A stretch of DNA of 64,000 nt from JBBDYH01 sp040901795 (GTDB taxonomy: Bacteria; Planctomycetota; Planctomycetia; Pirellulales; JALHPA01): positions 1-64,000 of the forward strand of contig JBBDYH010000150.1 of the NCBI GenBank assembly GCA_040901795.1. Direction: 5' to 3'. Made by a program: the position numbers and the translations under genes. The first letter of the stretch is position 1, and every line of letters begins with the position of its first letter. A model generated the notes under the pieces. That model searched no databases. It saw nothing but the letters and a program-made list of their open reading frames with translations, and was not told the origin of the DNA. Of the stretch, positions 25,853 to 34,551 are shown one piece after another.

Positions 25853-25923
25853 CCTGCAGGAAGACTTGGTTCGCTGACGCGGCTGCACGCCGCGGCAGCG
25901 GACGCGTCTCCTGCAGTTTTTTT
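25853..25923 (+). terminator. terminator-like structured region
   Basis: Outer stem CCTGCAGGA/TCCTGCAG is followed by seven T residues. The inner part holds a second stem CGCTG/CAGCG capped by CGCGG/CCGCG. This may be a terminator or the end of a small structured RNA. Confidence 0.65.
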
Positions 25924-26024
25924 GGACTGGGCTAACCGTGTGACCCTTTCGTGGCAGCATCCGTACATCCAGAGACTGGTTTCGACAAGTATCGTTTTAA
26001 CGGCGGTTATCCGCAACTCTTCCC

Positions 26025-26126
26025 ATGTTTGAACTTTCGCTGCTGACGTTCGGTACGGTGCTGGCGCTGTCGCTTGTGATGGCGGTCATTCGGCCGCAAA
26101 AAGAAGGCGATCCGTTTTATATTTAG
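26025..26126 (+). CDS. predicted 33-residue membrane protein
   Basis: A short open frame, MFELSLLTFGTVLALSLVMAV followed by IRPQKEGDPFYI: one hydrophobic helix and a polar tail. The shape is typical of small membrane proteins, but no Shine-Dalgarno sequence is visible and no homology can be stated. It is too short for usual gene callers. It lies in the gap between the His-rich protein and the redoxin fusion. Confidence 0.35.
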   Translation: MFELSLLTFGTVLALSLVMAVIRPQKEGDPFYI

Positions 26127-26188
26127 CGCGCCAGCCAGGGCTTCGCTCTGCTACAGCCCCGCCAGCCGACCGTGGAGCACAAAGCTAG

Positions 26189-26211
26189 CAAGCTAAAGCT
26201 TGAACTCCAAC
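26189..26211. repeat. REP single arm, family A
   Basis: GCTAAAGCTTGAACTCCAAC, the inverse of the main family A arm, lies alone in the spacer before the redoxin fusion gene. Confidence 0.85.
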
Positions 26212-26326
26212 GGCGAACTGCTAGTTCTAAGCAGGACAATTTATGTTAATCTGGGGGGCGTGCCGGCTGGGTGCATTGCCGCCCGTCTTAGCCGGTATTT
26301 CGCACTCTGAACCGGAGAATCCTGCT

Positions 26327-28069
26327 GTGTTGTTGACGCTCAAAACTGTGCTGTTTGGCGTGCTGGCTTTTGGAACGGTGGCTGAGGCATTCTCGGCCGA
26401 AAAAGGCAATTCGCCCGCGAACGCCAGTGCTGCGGTTGCTGATTTTCGGCTCCTGGACATTCACCGCCGGCCGCGGTCGTTGGCCGATTACCAGGACAAG
26501 AAGGCGCTCGTCGTGGTGTTTGTCGACACCGAATGCCCATTGGCCAACGTCTACGTGCCGACGCTCATTGACTTGCACAAGGAGTACGCGGAGAAGGGCG
26601 TGCAATTCCTGGCGATCAACTCCAGCCAGCAGGACTCTTTCACGAGCGTCTCGGCTCACGCCCAGGAACGCGAAGTGCCGTTTCCGGTGCTCAAGGACTT
26701 TGACCATCGGGCGGCGGATGCACTGGGCGCGAAGCGGACTCCTGAGGCGTTCCTGCTCGATGCGGACCGCGTGATCCGCTACCGTGGCCGGATTGACGAC
26801 CAATATGGACTGGGATTTCGCCGCGAGAAGCCGGCGAGCCGCGACCTGAAGGACGCAATCGATCAACTATTGGCAGGAGAAACGATCTCGACGACCGAAA
26901 CCGACGTCTCGGGTTGCCCGATCGAGCGAGCCTCGAAGCCGCGCGTTGAGGACGAAGTGACATTTGCCAAACATGTCGCGCCGATCCTTCAGGCGCGCTG
27001 CCAGGAATGCCATCGGCCGGGCGAGATCGGGCCGTTCTCGCTGTTGACGTTCGACGACGTCAAGAAGCGGACGCGGCGGATTCGCGAAGCAGTTCTGCAG
27101 GAGCGAATGCCACCATGGCATGCCGACCCGCGGTATGGCAAGTTTGCCAATCACCGCCGGTTGTCGCCCGAGGAGCGCGACACATTATTGGCGTGGATTG
27201 ACAAGGGCGCACCGCAAGGAGACGAGCGCGACCTGCCGCCGCCGCGCAAGTTCGTCGAGGGCTGGAGCATCGGTCAGCCGGACAAGATCCTCACGATGGC
27301 CGAAGAGTTCAAGGTGCCGGCGGCGGGCGTGCTCGATTATCAACGGTTTGTCATCGATCCACAGTTTGAACAGGACATGTGGGTGCAGGCCGCCGAATGC
27401 CGTCCGGGCAACCGCGCGGTCGTGCATCACATGCTGGTCTACATCATGAAGCCGGGACAGCGGCGACCGTACGAGCGGGACGGGACGGCCTGGACGTTGG
27501 CCGGCTGGGCGCCGGGCGATATGCCTTCGGTGTACGAGCCGGGCACGGCGAAGCTAATTCCTGCCGGGTCGAAGTTGATGTTCGAGGTGCACTATACGCC
27601 CAATGGCGTCGAGCAGACCGACCGATCGAGCGTCGGCATCGTCTTCGCCGAAACGAAACCCGAGCATGTGGTGGCGATGAACATCTTGAACAACCCAGCG
27701 TTCAGGATTCCGCCTGGGGTGGCGAATCATCGCGGCCAGTTGACGTTCACCTTCCCGGAGGACGCGTTGGTTTTGTCCTTCATGCCGCACATGCATCTGC
27801 GGGGCACAAGCGCGAAGTATGTGGCGCGCTATCCCGACGGCAAGACGGAGACGTTGCTTTCGGTTCCGGATTACGACTTCAACTGGCAGAGCATCTATCG
27901 GTTTGACGAGCCATTGCGGATACCCAAGGGTACGAAGCTGACTTGGAGCGGCACCTGGGACAACTCGGCCGACAACCCGCGCAACCCGGACGCGACGAAG
28001 GAAGTCGGTTGGGGTTTGCAGACCTGGGATGAGATGCAGAACGGATGGATGGAAGTGGTGTGGGAATAG
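26327..28069 (+). CDS. redoxin, cytochrome c and copper-monooxygenase-like fusion protein
   Basis: Predicted secreted protein of about 580 residues. The GTG start is preferred over the ATG at 26243, because GGAGAA lies before it and it gives a clean signal peptide VLLTLKTVLFGVLAFGTVAEA. Residues 30-185 form a redoxin/TlpA-like domain in which the usual CxxC is reduced to one cysteine (TECPLANVY). Residues 210-300 hold a cytochrome c-type motif CQECHRPGEIG (Cys225, Cys228, His229). Residues 340-580 resemble copper type II monooxygenase domains (HH367-368, HMHLRG from 488). Heme and copper binding are inferred from these motifs. Confidence 0.82.
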   Translation: MLLTLKTVLFGVLAFGTVAEAFSAEKGNSPANASAAVADFRLLDIHRRPRSLADYQDKKALVVVFVDTECPLANVYVPTLIDLHKEYAEKGVQFLAINSSQQDSFTSVSAHAQEREVPFPVLKDFDHRAADALGAKRTPEAFLLDADRVIRYRGRIDDQYGLGFRREKPASRDLKDAIDQLLAGETISTTETDVSGCPIERASKPRVEDEVTFAKHVAPILQARCQECHRPGEIGPFSLLTFDDVKKRTRRIREAVLQERMPPWHADPRYGKFANHRRLSPEERDTLLAWIDKGAPQGDERDLPPPRKFVEGWSIGQPDKILTMAEEFKVPAAGVLDYQRFVIDPQFEQDMWVQAAECRPGNRAVVHHMLVYIMKPGQRRPYERDGTAWTLAGWAPGDMPSVYEPGTAKLIPAGSKLMFEVHYTPNGVEQTDRSSVGIVFAETKPEHVVAMNILNNPAFRIPPGVANHRGQLTFTFPEDALVLSFMPHMHLRGTSAKYVARYPDGKTETLLSVPDYDFNWQSIYRFDEPLRIPKGTKLTWSGTWDNSADNPRNPDATKEVGWGLQTWDEMQNGWMEVVWE

Positions 28070-28108
28070 TTGGAGTGCGGCGACTTGTCGCCGCTTTGGA
28101 TTTCAAAT
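28070..28108. repeat. REP hairpin, family B, upstream of RAYT B
   Basis: TTGGAGTGCGGCGACTTGTC and the inverted GACAAGTCGCCGC form a hairpin, followed by TTTGGATTTCAAAT. It lies directly after the stop codon of the redoxin fusion gene. Confidence 0.92.
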
Positions 28109-28164
28109 GCGGTTGGCACTGGTGACGACGTAAGATATTCGAACGCTGATTGAAAGGGAAAGCG

Positions 28165-28881
28165 ATGGCGAGTCATCGCAGTCCAAACTCTGATCGAATT
28201 GCCGGGCTTGCGCAGCGAATTGGAACTTTGAGTTCGCTTCAAATCGATGAGGTAGAGCGTCTGGTCGCGAGGTTGGAGTGCATAAAGAAGCCGGCGGTGA
28301 TAGAAAAAGAAAGCGGCGACAAGTCGCCGCACTCCAAATGTTGGCCGCATGCGCCGTTGCACCGGCTGGCCGGTAAGGGAACTTACATCGTCACGGCTGG
28401 GACGTTGAATAAGCAGCATTACTTCCGCGAAATTGAATTGTTGGACCTGCTGGAAGCCGAATTGCTGGCAAAGGCGAAGGAGTACGACTGGCAACTCGAA
28501 GCATGGGCGGTCTTCTCAAATCACTACCATTTCGTTGCGCATGCCATAAAGGACGCGGCGACGCTCAGGCCGTTTCTGGTCCATCTGCATGCGGACACAG
28601 CGCGAGCCGTTAATCGCCGCGACGACGTGACGGGCAGACAGGTCTGGTATAACTTCTGGGAGACTGAGCTAACCTACGAGCAATCGTATTTGGCGCGGCT
28701 CAATTACGTGCATCAGAATGCCGTTCACCACGGTTTGGTAGCGATCGCGAATCAGTATCGCTGGTGCTCGGCGGCCTGGTTTGAGCGAACGACTTCGCCG
28801 GGGCAGGTCAAGACGATCTACGGCTTCAAAACGGACAGAATTCGGATTGTTGACGACTTTGACGTACTTGGAGTGCGTTGA
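28165..28881 (+). CDS. REP-associated tyrosine transposase (RAYT), type B, with internal REP
   Basis: A 238-residue Y1-type RAYT. The HUH motif is SNHYH (His120, His122) and the probable nucleophile is Tyr181 in LNYVHQNAVHHGLV. The core, from TYIVTAGTL, matches RAYT proteins. The first 60 or so residues are unusual: the start region (28161-28187) and residues 45-58 (28304-28339) are translated family B repeats. The stop codon is also inside a repeat. The ATG start has AAAGGGA upstream; a TTG further upstream is less likely. It is divergent in sequence from RAYT A and RAYT C. Confidence 0.88.
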   Translation: MASHRSPNSDRIAGLAQRIGTLSSLQIDEVERLVARLECIKKPAVIEKESGDKSPHSKCWPHAPLHRLAGKGTYIVTAGTLNKQHYFREIELLDLLEAELLAKAKEYDWQLEAWAVFSNHYHFVAHAIKDAATLRPFLVHLHADTARAVNRRDDVTGRQVWYNFWETELTYEQSYLARLNYVHQNAVHHGLVAIANQYRWCSAAWFERTTSPGQVKTIYGFKTDRIRIVDDFDVLGVR

Positions 28882-29091
28882 CTCGTCAACGCTGTGGATT
28901 TCAGAGGGCGTAACGGCATTGAAAGCGGTTTGAAAAAGAAAGCGGCGACAAGTCGCCGCAGTCCAAAGGAGTGCGTTGACTTGTCAACGCTTTGAATCTC
29001 GGTAGACCTAAAGAATTGAAAGCGGATTGAAAAAGAAAGCGGCGACAAGTCGCCGCAGTCCAAAAGCGATGACGAGTCATCGCACTCCAAA
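28868..29091. repeat. REP array, family B, downstream of RAYT B
   Basis: Five hairpins in a row (cores GTTGACTCGTCAAC, GCGGCGACAAGTCGCCGC, GTTGACTTGTCAAC, GCGGCGACAAGTCGCCGC, GCGATGACGAGTCATCGC). Orientation alternates, with GGAGTGC and GTCCAAA ends. The array includes the RAYT stop codon and ends three bases before the start of the amidohydrolase gene. Confidence 0.93.
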
Positions 29092-29094
29092 ATC

Positions 29095-30582
29095 ATGTGG
29101 ATTCGCCAGTGTGAGCTCGATGCGGGTGGTGATGACCCGTTGCCGATACCGGCGCGGATAGCGTCTAACGAGGAGTTCATTCCGCCGCCGCAATCGCCGC
29201 AGCAGAAGCAGTACGAGGCGCGGCTCAGGGAGATCAGCGAGCGCGCGGCCAAGCGGCAGGGGGTCGATCGGCGGTCATTCTTGCGCACTGGCAGCGGAGT
29301 CGCGGCTGCGTTGGTCGCGCTTAATCAGGTGTTTGGCGATTGCTATGAGGTGAGCGCCGAAGAGGTCGAAGATCAACAGGCCTTTGCAGAGAAGTGGCCC
29401 AAGGATCAGTTCATTTTCGACGTGCAGACGCACCACGTCGATGTCAGCCACAAATGGTACGACGATACTCCGCAAGGAAGGGCCACGGTGCGGTTCTTCC
29501 AGATGCTGCGGCCGTTCGCCGGCTCGACGGAGAAGAGCCTGGACCTGTTGAACCGGGCCCATTACGTCAAGGAAGTCTTTGGCGACAGCGACACCGTGAT
29601 GGCCGTGATCAGCGGCGTGCCGAGCCGCGAGTGGGACAAGAACCCGCTGCCGCCGGATCAGATGGTGGCGACGCGGGCGTACGTCAATGATCTGGCCGGC
29701 AGCCAGCGCGTGCTGTCGCATGGCTTACTTCGGCCAAACCTTGGCCCCTCAGAATTCGAGGAGATGGAGCGGCAGGTCAAGGAGTTGAAGATCGACGCCT
29801 GGAAAATGTACACCGGCGCCGAGTTGGGCGATCAGGCGTGGTTTCTCGATGATGAGAAGGTGGCCTATCCATTCTGGGAACGGACCACGAAACTAGGCAT
29901 TAAGAATTGTTGCGTACATAAAGGGCTGCCGCTGGGGTTCTTCAACGAGAAGGCCTGCATGCCGCTGGATGTGGCCAAGGCGGCCAAGGACTGGCCGGAC
30001 CTGAACTTTATCATCTACCACTCGGCCTATCGCGGGATGGGCGGTATTGCGCGCGGCACCGGCGAGCGCGTTGAGAACAAGAAGACCGATGATCCGCAGT
30101 ATATTCCGTGGACCAGCGATCTGATGCGGATCGTTCGCGAAGGCGGCCTGAAGAACGTGTATTTCGAGCTAGGCTCGACGTTTCAGATGACCTCGTCGGC
30201 CAACCCGATCGTCGCGCTGCACATGCTAGGTCAGATGATCCAGGTGGCGGGCGCTGATCACGTGCTATGGGGGACCGACTCGATCTGGAATGGCTCACCG
30301 CAGAGCCAGATCGAAAGATTGCGGCGATTGAAGATGCCCGAAGAGCTAATGAAGAAGTACGGCTACGCGCAGCTTACCGATCAGGTGAAGGACCAGATCT
30401 TTGGCGGCAACGCGGCGAAGCTGTTTGGCATCGACATTAAGGCGAAGCGGCAGGCGATTCAGGCCGATAAGCTCACGCAACTACGACGCGAGTATCGGCA
30501 AAACCCATCGCCGAGCAACACGCAATACGGCTGGGTATGGATGGAGGACGGCGGCGAGCCGACCGTGCCGGTGGGGGCATGA
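29095..30582 (+). CDS. amidohydrolase family protein with Tat-like segment
   Basis: Predicted metal-dependent amidohydrolase (TIM-barrel) of 495 residues. The first 58 residues are polar, followed by VDRRSFLRTGSGVAAALVAL, a twin-arginine segment with an unusually long n-region. The catalytic domain has QTHHVDV (His113, His114), IIYHSAYR and the GTDSIW motif near residue 395. The substrate is unknown. The start codon comes directly after a family B repeat, and no Shine-Dalgarno sequence is visible. Confidence 0.85.
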   Translation: MWIRQCELDAGGDDPLPIPARIASNEEFIPPPQSPQQKQYEARLREISERAAKRQGVDRRSFLRTGSGVAAALVALNQVFGDCYEVSAEEVEDQQAFAEKWPKDQFIFDVQTHHVDVSHKWYDDTPQGRATVRFFQMLRPFAGSTEKSLDLLNRAHYVKEVFGDSDTVMAVISGVPSREWDKNPLPPDQMVATRAYVNDLAGSQRVLSHGLLRPNLGPSEFEEMERQVKELKIDAWKMYTGAELGDQAWFLDDEKVAYPFWERTTKLGIKNCCVHKGLPLGFFNEKACMPLDVAKAAKDWPDLNFIIYHSAYRGMGGIARGTGERVENKKTDDPQYIPWTSDLMRIVREGGLKNVYFELGSTFQMTSSANPIVALHMLGQMIQVAGADHVLWGTDSIWNGSPQSQIERLRRLKMPEELMKKYGYAQLTDQVKDQIFGGNAAKLFGIDIKAKRQAIQADKLTQLRREYRQNPSPSNTQYGWVWMEDGGEPTVPVGA

Positions 30583-30587
30583 GGCGG

Positions 30588-30656
30588 TGTGGGGCAGACA
30601 TTCCTGTNNNNNNNNNNGTCTGCCATCGTTTCGGCAGACAGGAATGTCTGCCCCAC
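30588..30656. repeat. REP-like palindrome, family I, with assembly gap
   Basis: The left arm GTGGGGCAGACATTCCTGT and the right arm ACAGGAATGTCTGCCCCAC are exact inverses. A run of 10 N (30608-30617) lies next to the left arm, so an unknown number of repeat units may be missing from the assembly. Confidence 0.85.
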
Positions 30657-30660
30657 GAAG

Positions 30661-31251
30661 CTAAAACCCAATTCCGATTCCCACGCCGCTGCCGCCACCG
30701 ATTGAGACGCCGACACCGGGCTGGGCGTAGTACGGATAGCGACCGGCGTTGTATGGTCGGCGGGTATAGGGACGTGGCTCCGGATAGTAGGGGTAGGGGC
30801 GAGCACCGCCATACGGCTCGTAGAACTCGTCGTAATAGTAATAGGGTCCGTCGTAGACGCGGCCGGTGTAGTACCAGCTTCGCGGCCGCGGCTGCAGGAG
30901 GCGCGCAGCCGGCGAGGGCGCGATGTATTGCGGGGCCGTTTGATATTGCGGGCCTTGGGCGCGGTCGCTCTCGATGGCGTGCATGGGCGGATCCACCCAA
31001 TCACCGTTAGACCAGACCACCCAGCGGTTGCTGGGCAGCCAGTACCACCAGTGTCCATCGTGCTGCTTGTAGCGCCAGCGGGTGTCGTCGGCCGAAGTCG
31101 AGGCGTTGGCCGATGACGAGTCGCCGTCTTTCGCGGTCGTTGCCGAGACATTTTCGGGCGCGGTCGCGCTGTCCTGTGCTTTGAGCGGCGTAAAGCCGCC
31201 CACGAGCAAGAACAAACATCCGCCGAGTATGATCCGGAGTGCGACCTGCAT
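30661..31251 (-). CDS. secreted Tyr/Pro-rich protein, hypothetical
   Basis: Predicted exported protein of 196 residues. The start MQVALRIILGGCLFLLVGG is chosen for the AAGGA just upstream and the clean signal peptide. The middle has the motif WRYKQHDGHWWYWLPSNRWVVW, frequent in secreted planctomycete proteins. The C-terminal third is Tyr/Pro/Arg-rich and ends with Gly-rich GVGVSIGGGSGVGIGIGF. No enzymatic motif is evident. Its stop codon lies four bases from the family I palindrome. Confidence 0.8.
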   Translation of the reverse strand: MQVALRIILGGCLFLLVGGFTPLKAQDSATAPENVSATTAKDGDSSSANASTSADDTRWRYKQHDGHWWYWLPSNRWVVWSNGDWVDPPMHAIESDRAQGPQYQTAPQYIAPSPAARLLQPRPRSWYYTGRVYDGPYYYYDEFYEPYGGARPYPYYPEPRPYTRRPYNAGRYPYYAQPGVGVSIGGGSGVGIGIGF

Positions 31252-31814
31252 ACGTTGGTCCTTGTTGGCTGGCCGCGACCTTGAGGGTTGGGCCAATTAG
31301 GGAATCCACTGGACGGTTATTGGTTTAGTCGGCCCGCCGCCGCGTCTTCACTGCTTAATTATGCGCGCGTTTTGCACATAAGCCGGCTGGAAGATCAAGA
31401 TCTGACCCGGAAGACGGCAGGAACGTTAAAGGCGGCAGGGGGTTAGCAGCGGCGGGCTGTCATCCTGAGCGAAGCGAAGGATCTCCTTGGCCCCTCGCAG
31501 ATGCTCCGCTTCGAGATTCTTCGCTGCGAGATTCTTCGCTGCGCTCAGAATGACCGTGAAACGCTGGCAGAATGACCGTGAAACGCTGGACGTATCCGTT
31601 TAGATATGGTCTAATAAACGCCCGCTTATACCTCTGCTTGGTAGGTGCACCGGCCGCGTAGATAGTAGTTCGAAGGCAAGAATTGCCGTCGATTGACGAA
31701 ACCCTAGCGTTGCCCGCGTGGTAAATGGTGTGTCCCGGCCGTAGGTTTGGACCTGCGGTTTGAACCGAGCGGCCCCCGCCTCTGCCGAAACCCGCCTAAT
31801 CCTGCTTGTTGCTC
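31252..31814. other. intergenic region with family E repeat
   Basis: About 560 bases with no convincing gene. The family E repeat TCATCCTGAGCGAAGCGAAG occupies 31460-31590 with imperfect inverse CGCTGCGCTCAGAATGAC units. The rest is likely divergent promoter DNA for the flanking genes, but no clear element stands out. Confidence 0.65.
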
Positions 31815-34394
31815 ATGAGTCGCCCGCTTCCATCTGCGCGACGCGGTGTTCTGTTGCCTCGGATCGCGGTCTGCGCGGCGGTGGGCGTGCTTCTAATTGT
31901 CGTCGCTCTGGCGACCGGTTGGCCGGCCCGCCTGGCGGCTGAAGTCGGCGACGAATCGGCGTCGAAAGATGCTGAAACTGCCGATTCGAGTCGCCCGGCA
32001 GCGGGCGAAGCCGATGCTTTTTTCCGCGGCAAGATCGTCCCATTTGTTCAAACGTATTGTGCCGATTGCCACGGGCCCGACGAGCCCGAGGCCGGTATCG
32101 CGCTAACCGAGTTCAAGCATGCGGGTTCGCTGCTCGGCGCGCGCAAGGCGTGGCGTTTAGCGGCCGCGAAGCTGCAAGCCGGCGAAATGCCGCCCGCGGA
32201 TCATGACGTGCGCCCCAAGCCGGAAGAAGCGGCCGCCATCGCCGAATGGATCGAGGCCGAGTTGACGCGAACCGTGTGTTCCGGACCGCTCAACCCGGGC
32301 CGCGTGACGATTCGCCGTCTCAACCGGGCGGAGTACAACAACACAATTCGCGACCTGATTGGCGTGGACTTCAAGCCGGCCGAGGATTTTCCTAGCGACG
32401 ACGTCGGCTACGGGTTTGACAACATCGGCGACGTGCTATCGATGCCTTCGATGTTGTTGGAGAAGTACCTGGCGGCTGCGGAGACGATTGTCGAGAAGGC
32501 GATTGTCGTGGACGATCCGGACAAGGCGCCGGCGCAACGAGTGCTGGCGGCGCGGTTGGAGGGGGCCGGGAATCCGATCGAGGAGGACGCGCGCAGTTTT
32601 TTCAGCGAGGGGGAGGCGAGCATTCGACTCGATGTGCCGCGCGACGGAGAGTATCTGTTGACGGTGCAGGCCAGCGGCGACCAGGCCGGGCCTGAGGCGA
32701 TCAAGATGTCGGTGCGGCTCGACGACAAGGAGCTCAGGCAGTTTGAAGTCGCCAATCAAAGGCACAACGCGATCGGTTATAAAACCAAGGTCAAAGCGAG
32801 TCGCGGCGCGGCGAAGATTAGTGTCGCCTATCTCAACGACTACTCTAAGACCAAGGACGAAGTCGAAAAAGGCGAACGGCCAGGCGACCGGAACTTGTAC
32901 GTGCAGTACGTCGAACTGCAAGGGCCACTGGGATTGGACCCCGATACGCTGCCAGAGTCGCACAAGCGGATCATGATCTGCACACCGGCGCCCGAACGGC
33001 CGATCATCATCCGCCCGCGCCGCCGGCCGATGAACGAGGTGGACCGCGAGGCGGCGCGCAAGCGGCGCGACGAAGCCCGCCGGCAAGCGGAACGAGACCG
33101 GGAATCGCGTACCGAGGGCCGCGTCGATTGTGCGCGGAAGATTATTGCCAATTTCGCCGAGCGCGCCTTCCGCCGGCCCCTTGCCGACGAAGAAGTCGAT
33201 CGGCTGATGGAGTTCTGGAAAGCGTGCGACAAGGATGGCCAGCCGTTCGAGCGGGGGATTCAAGTGGCGCTGTCGGCGGTGCTGGTCTCGCCGCACTTCT
33301 TGTATCGCATCGAGGGAGAGCCGGCGGCCGACTCGCCGGGCAATAGCTACGCGCTCAACGATTTCGAGCTGGCGACGCGGCTGTCGTACTTCCTCTGGAG
33401 CACGATGCCCGATCAGGAGCTGTACGATCTGGCCAAGCGCGGAGCATTGCGGCAGGACAGCAACCTCGAGGCGCAAGTTCGCCGCATGCTCCGAGACCCG
33501 AAGGCTGAGTCGCTTGTCGAAAACTTCGGCGGCCAATGGTTGCAGACGCGGCGGCTGGCGGCGATGACGCCGGACAAAGAGCTGTTTCCGAGCTTCGACG
33601 AGAGCTTGCGAGAGGCGATGCAGCAAGAGACCGATCTGTTCTTCGCGGCGGTCATGCGAGAAGACCGGACCTTGCTCAACTTCATCGACGCGGATTTCAC
33701 GTTCCTCAACGAGCGGCTGGCAAAGCACTATGAAATCGAGGGCGTGCACGGCGAAGAGTTTCAAAAGGTGCAGCTTGCTGACGATCAGCCCGCGATGCGG
33801 CGACGCGGAGGTATTCTGACGATGGCGAGCGTACTGGTGATGACCAGCAATCCCACCCGCACCAGCCCGGTGAAACGCGGCAAGTACGTGCTGGAGAATC
33901 TGCTGGGCACACCACCTCCACCTCCGCCGCCCGACGTGCCGGAGCTTGCCGAAGGGGGCGCGGAGCTGAGAGGGACGCTCAAGCAGCGGATGGAGCAACA
34001 TCGCTCGAATGCCGCCTGCGCCGTATGTCACACGCGAATGGACGCGATTGGATTTGGATTGGAGAACTTTGACGCCCTTGGCGCGTGGCGCGATAAGGAC
34101 GGCCCGCATGGGATCGACGCTGCGGGCCAATTGAGCGCGGGCAAGGCCTTTAACGGTCCGGAAGAGCTCAAAAAGCTGCTCGCGGCCAAGCCCGGGTTGT
34201 TTGTGCGTTGCCTGACCGACAGAATGTTGACATATGCCTTGGGGCGCGGACTGGAAGAATTCGACGAGTGTACGATCGAGCGCATTGCCCAGGCGACGGA
34301 GAAGAATGAGTACAGATTCTCCGGCCTGGTGATCGAGATTGTTCGCAGCGATGCGTTTCAGAAAAAGCGCGGGGCGGTGACGAAGAGCGAGTAA
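31815..34394 (+). CDS. DUF1592/DUF1588-type planctomycete cytochrome c protein
   Basis: Predicted exported protein of 859 residues, starting at ATG 31815 after the TTG-Leu-Leu lead. Domains in order: signal region 1-42; cytochrome c-type heme motif YCADCHG at about 81-87; DUF1587 around 155-220 (RLNRAEYNNTIRDLIGVDF); a carbohydrate-binding-like segment; DUF1595 and DUF1592 (FAERAFRRPL, SYFLWSTMPDQELYDLA); DUF1588 (GGILTMASVLVMTSNPTRTSPVKRG); and DUF1585 (CAVCHTRMDAIGFGLENFDALG). It is the first gene of an operon with the DUF1552 gene. The function of this family pair is unknown. Confidence 0.93.
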   Translation: MSRPLPSARRGVLLPRIAVCAAVGVLLIVVALATGWPARLAAEVGDESASKDAETADSSRPAAGEADAFFRGKIVPFVQTYCADCHGPDEPEAGIALTEFKHAGSLLGARKAWRLAAAKLQAGEMPPADHDVRPKPEEAAAIAEWIEAELTRTVCSGPLNPGRVTIRRLNRAEYNNTIRDLIGVDFKPAEDFPSDDVGYGFDNIGDVLSMPSMLLEKYLAAAETIVEKAIVVDDPDKAPAQRVLAARLEGAGNPIEEDARSFFSEGEASIRLDVPRDGEYLLTVQASGDQAGPEAIKMSVRLDDKELRQFEVANQRHNAIGYKTKVKASRGAAKISVAYLNDYSKTKDEVEKGERPGDRNLYVQYVELQGPLGLDPDTLPESHKRIMICTPAPERPIIIRPRRRPMNEVDREAARKRRDEARRQAERDRESRTEGRVDCARKIIANFAERAFRRPLADEEVDRLMEFWKACDKDGQPFERGIQVALSAVLVSPHFLYRIEGEPAADSPGNSYALNDFELATRLSYFLWSTMPDQELYDLAKRGALRQDSNLEAQVRRMLRDPKAESLVENFGGQWLQTRRLAAMTPDKELFPSFDESLREAMQQETDLFFAAVMREDRTLLNFIDADFTFLNERLAKHYEIEGVHGEEFQKVQLADDQPAMRRRGGILTMASVLVMTSNPTRTSPVKRGKYVLENLLGTPPPPPPPDVPELAEGGAELRGTLKQRMEQHRSNAACAVCHTRMDAIGFGLENFDALGAWRDKDGPHGIDAAGQLSAGKAFNGPEELKKLLAAKPGLFVRCLTDRMLTYALGRGLEEFDECTIERIAQATEKNEYRFSGLVIEIVRSDAFQKKRGAVTKSE

Positions 34395-34399
34395 CTACC

Positions 34400-34515
34400 T
34401 TGTTCCCAGGCTCCGCCTGGGAACACACTGCTTGCGAGGCTCTGCCTCGCAAGAATAGAAGGTCGGCAGGCAGAGCCTGCCATGCAGCGCATTCCCAGGC
34501 TGAGCCTGGGAACGA
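34400..34515. repeat. REP-like array, family D
   Basis: Palindrome GTTCCCAGGCTCCGCCTGGG, then GCGAGGCTCTGCCTCGC and GGCAGGCAGAGCCTGCC, then an inverted CCCAGGCTGAGCCTGGGAAC. The array fills the DUF1592-DUF1552 spacer but evidently does not separate the operon. Confidence 0.85.
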
Positions 34516-34551
34516 GATAGGGCAGCCCTTCGCGACTAAAGGAGCACGCAG

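Noticed and set aside
25980..26010. GAGACTGGTTTCGACAAG resembling part of a tmRNA gene
   Set aside because: Only a brief resemblance; there is no tRNA-like acceptor end with CCA and no tag-coding frame around it.
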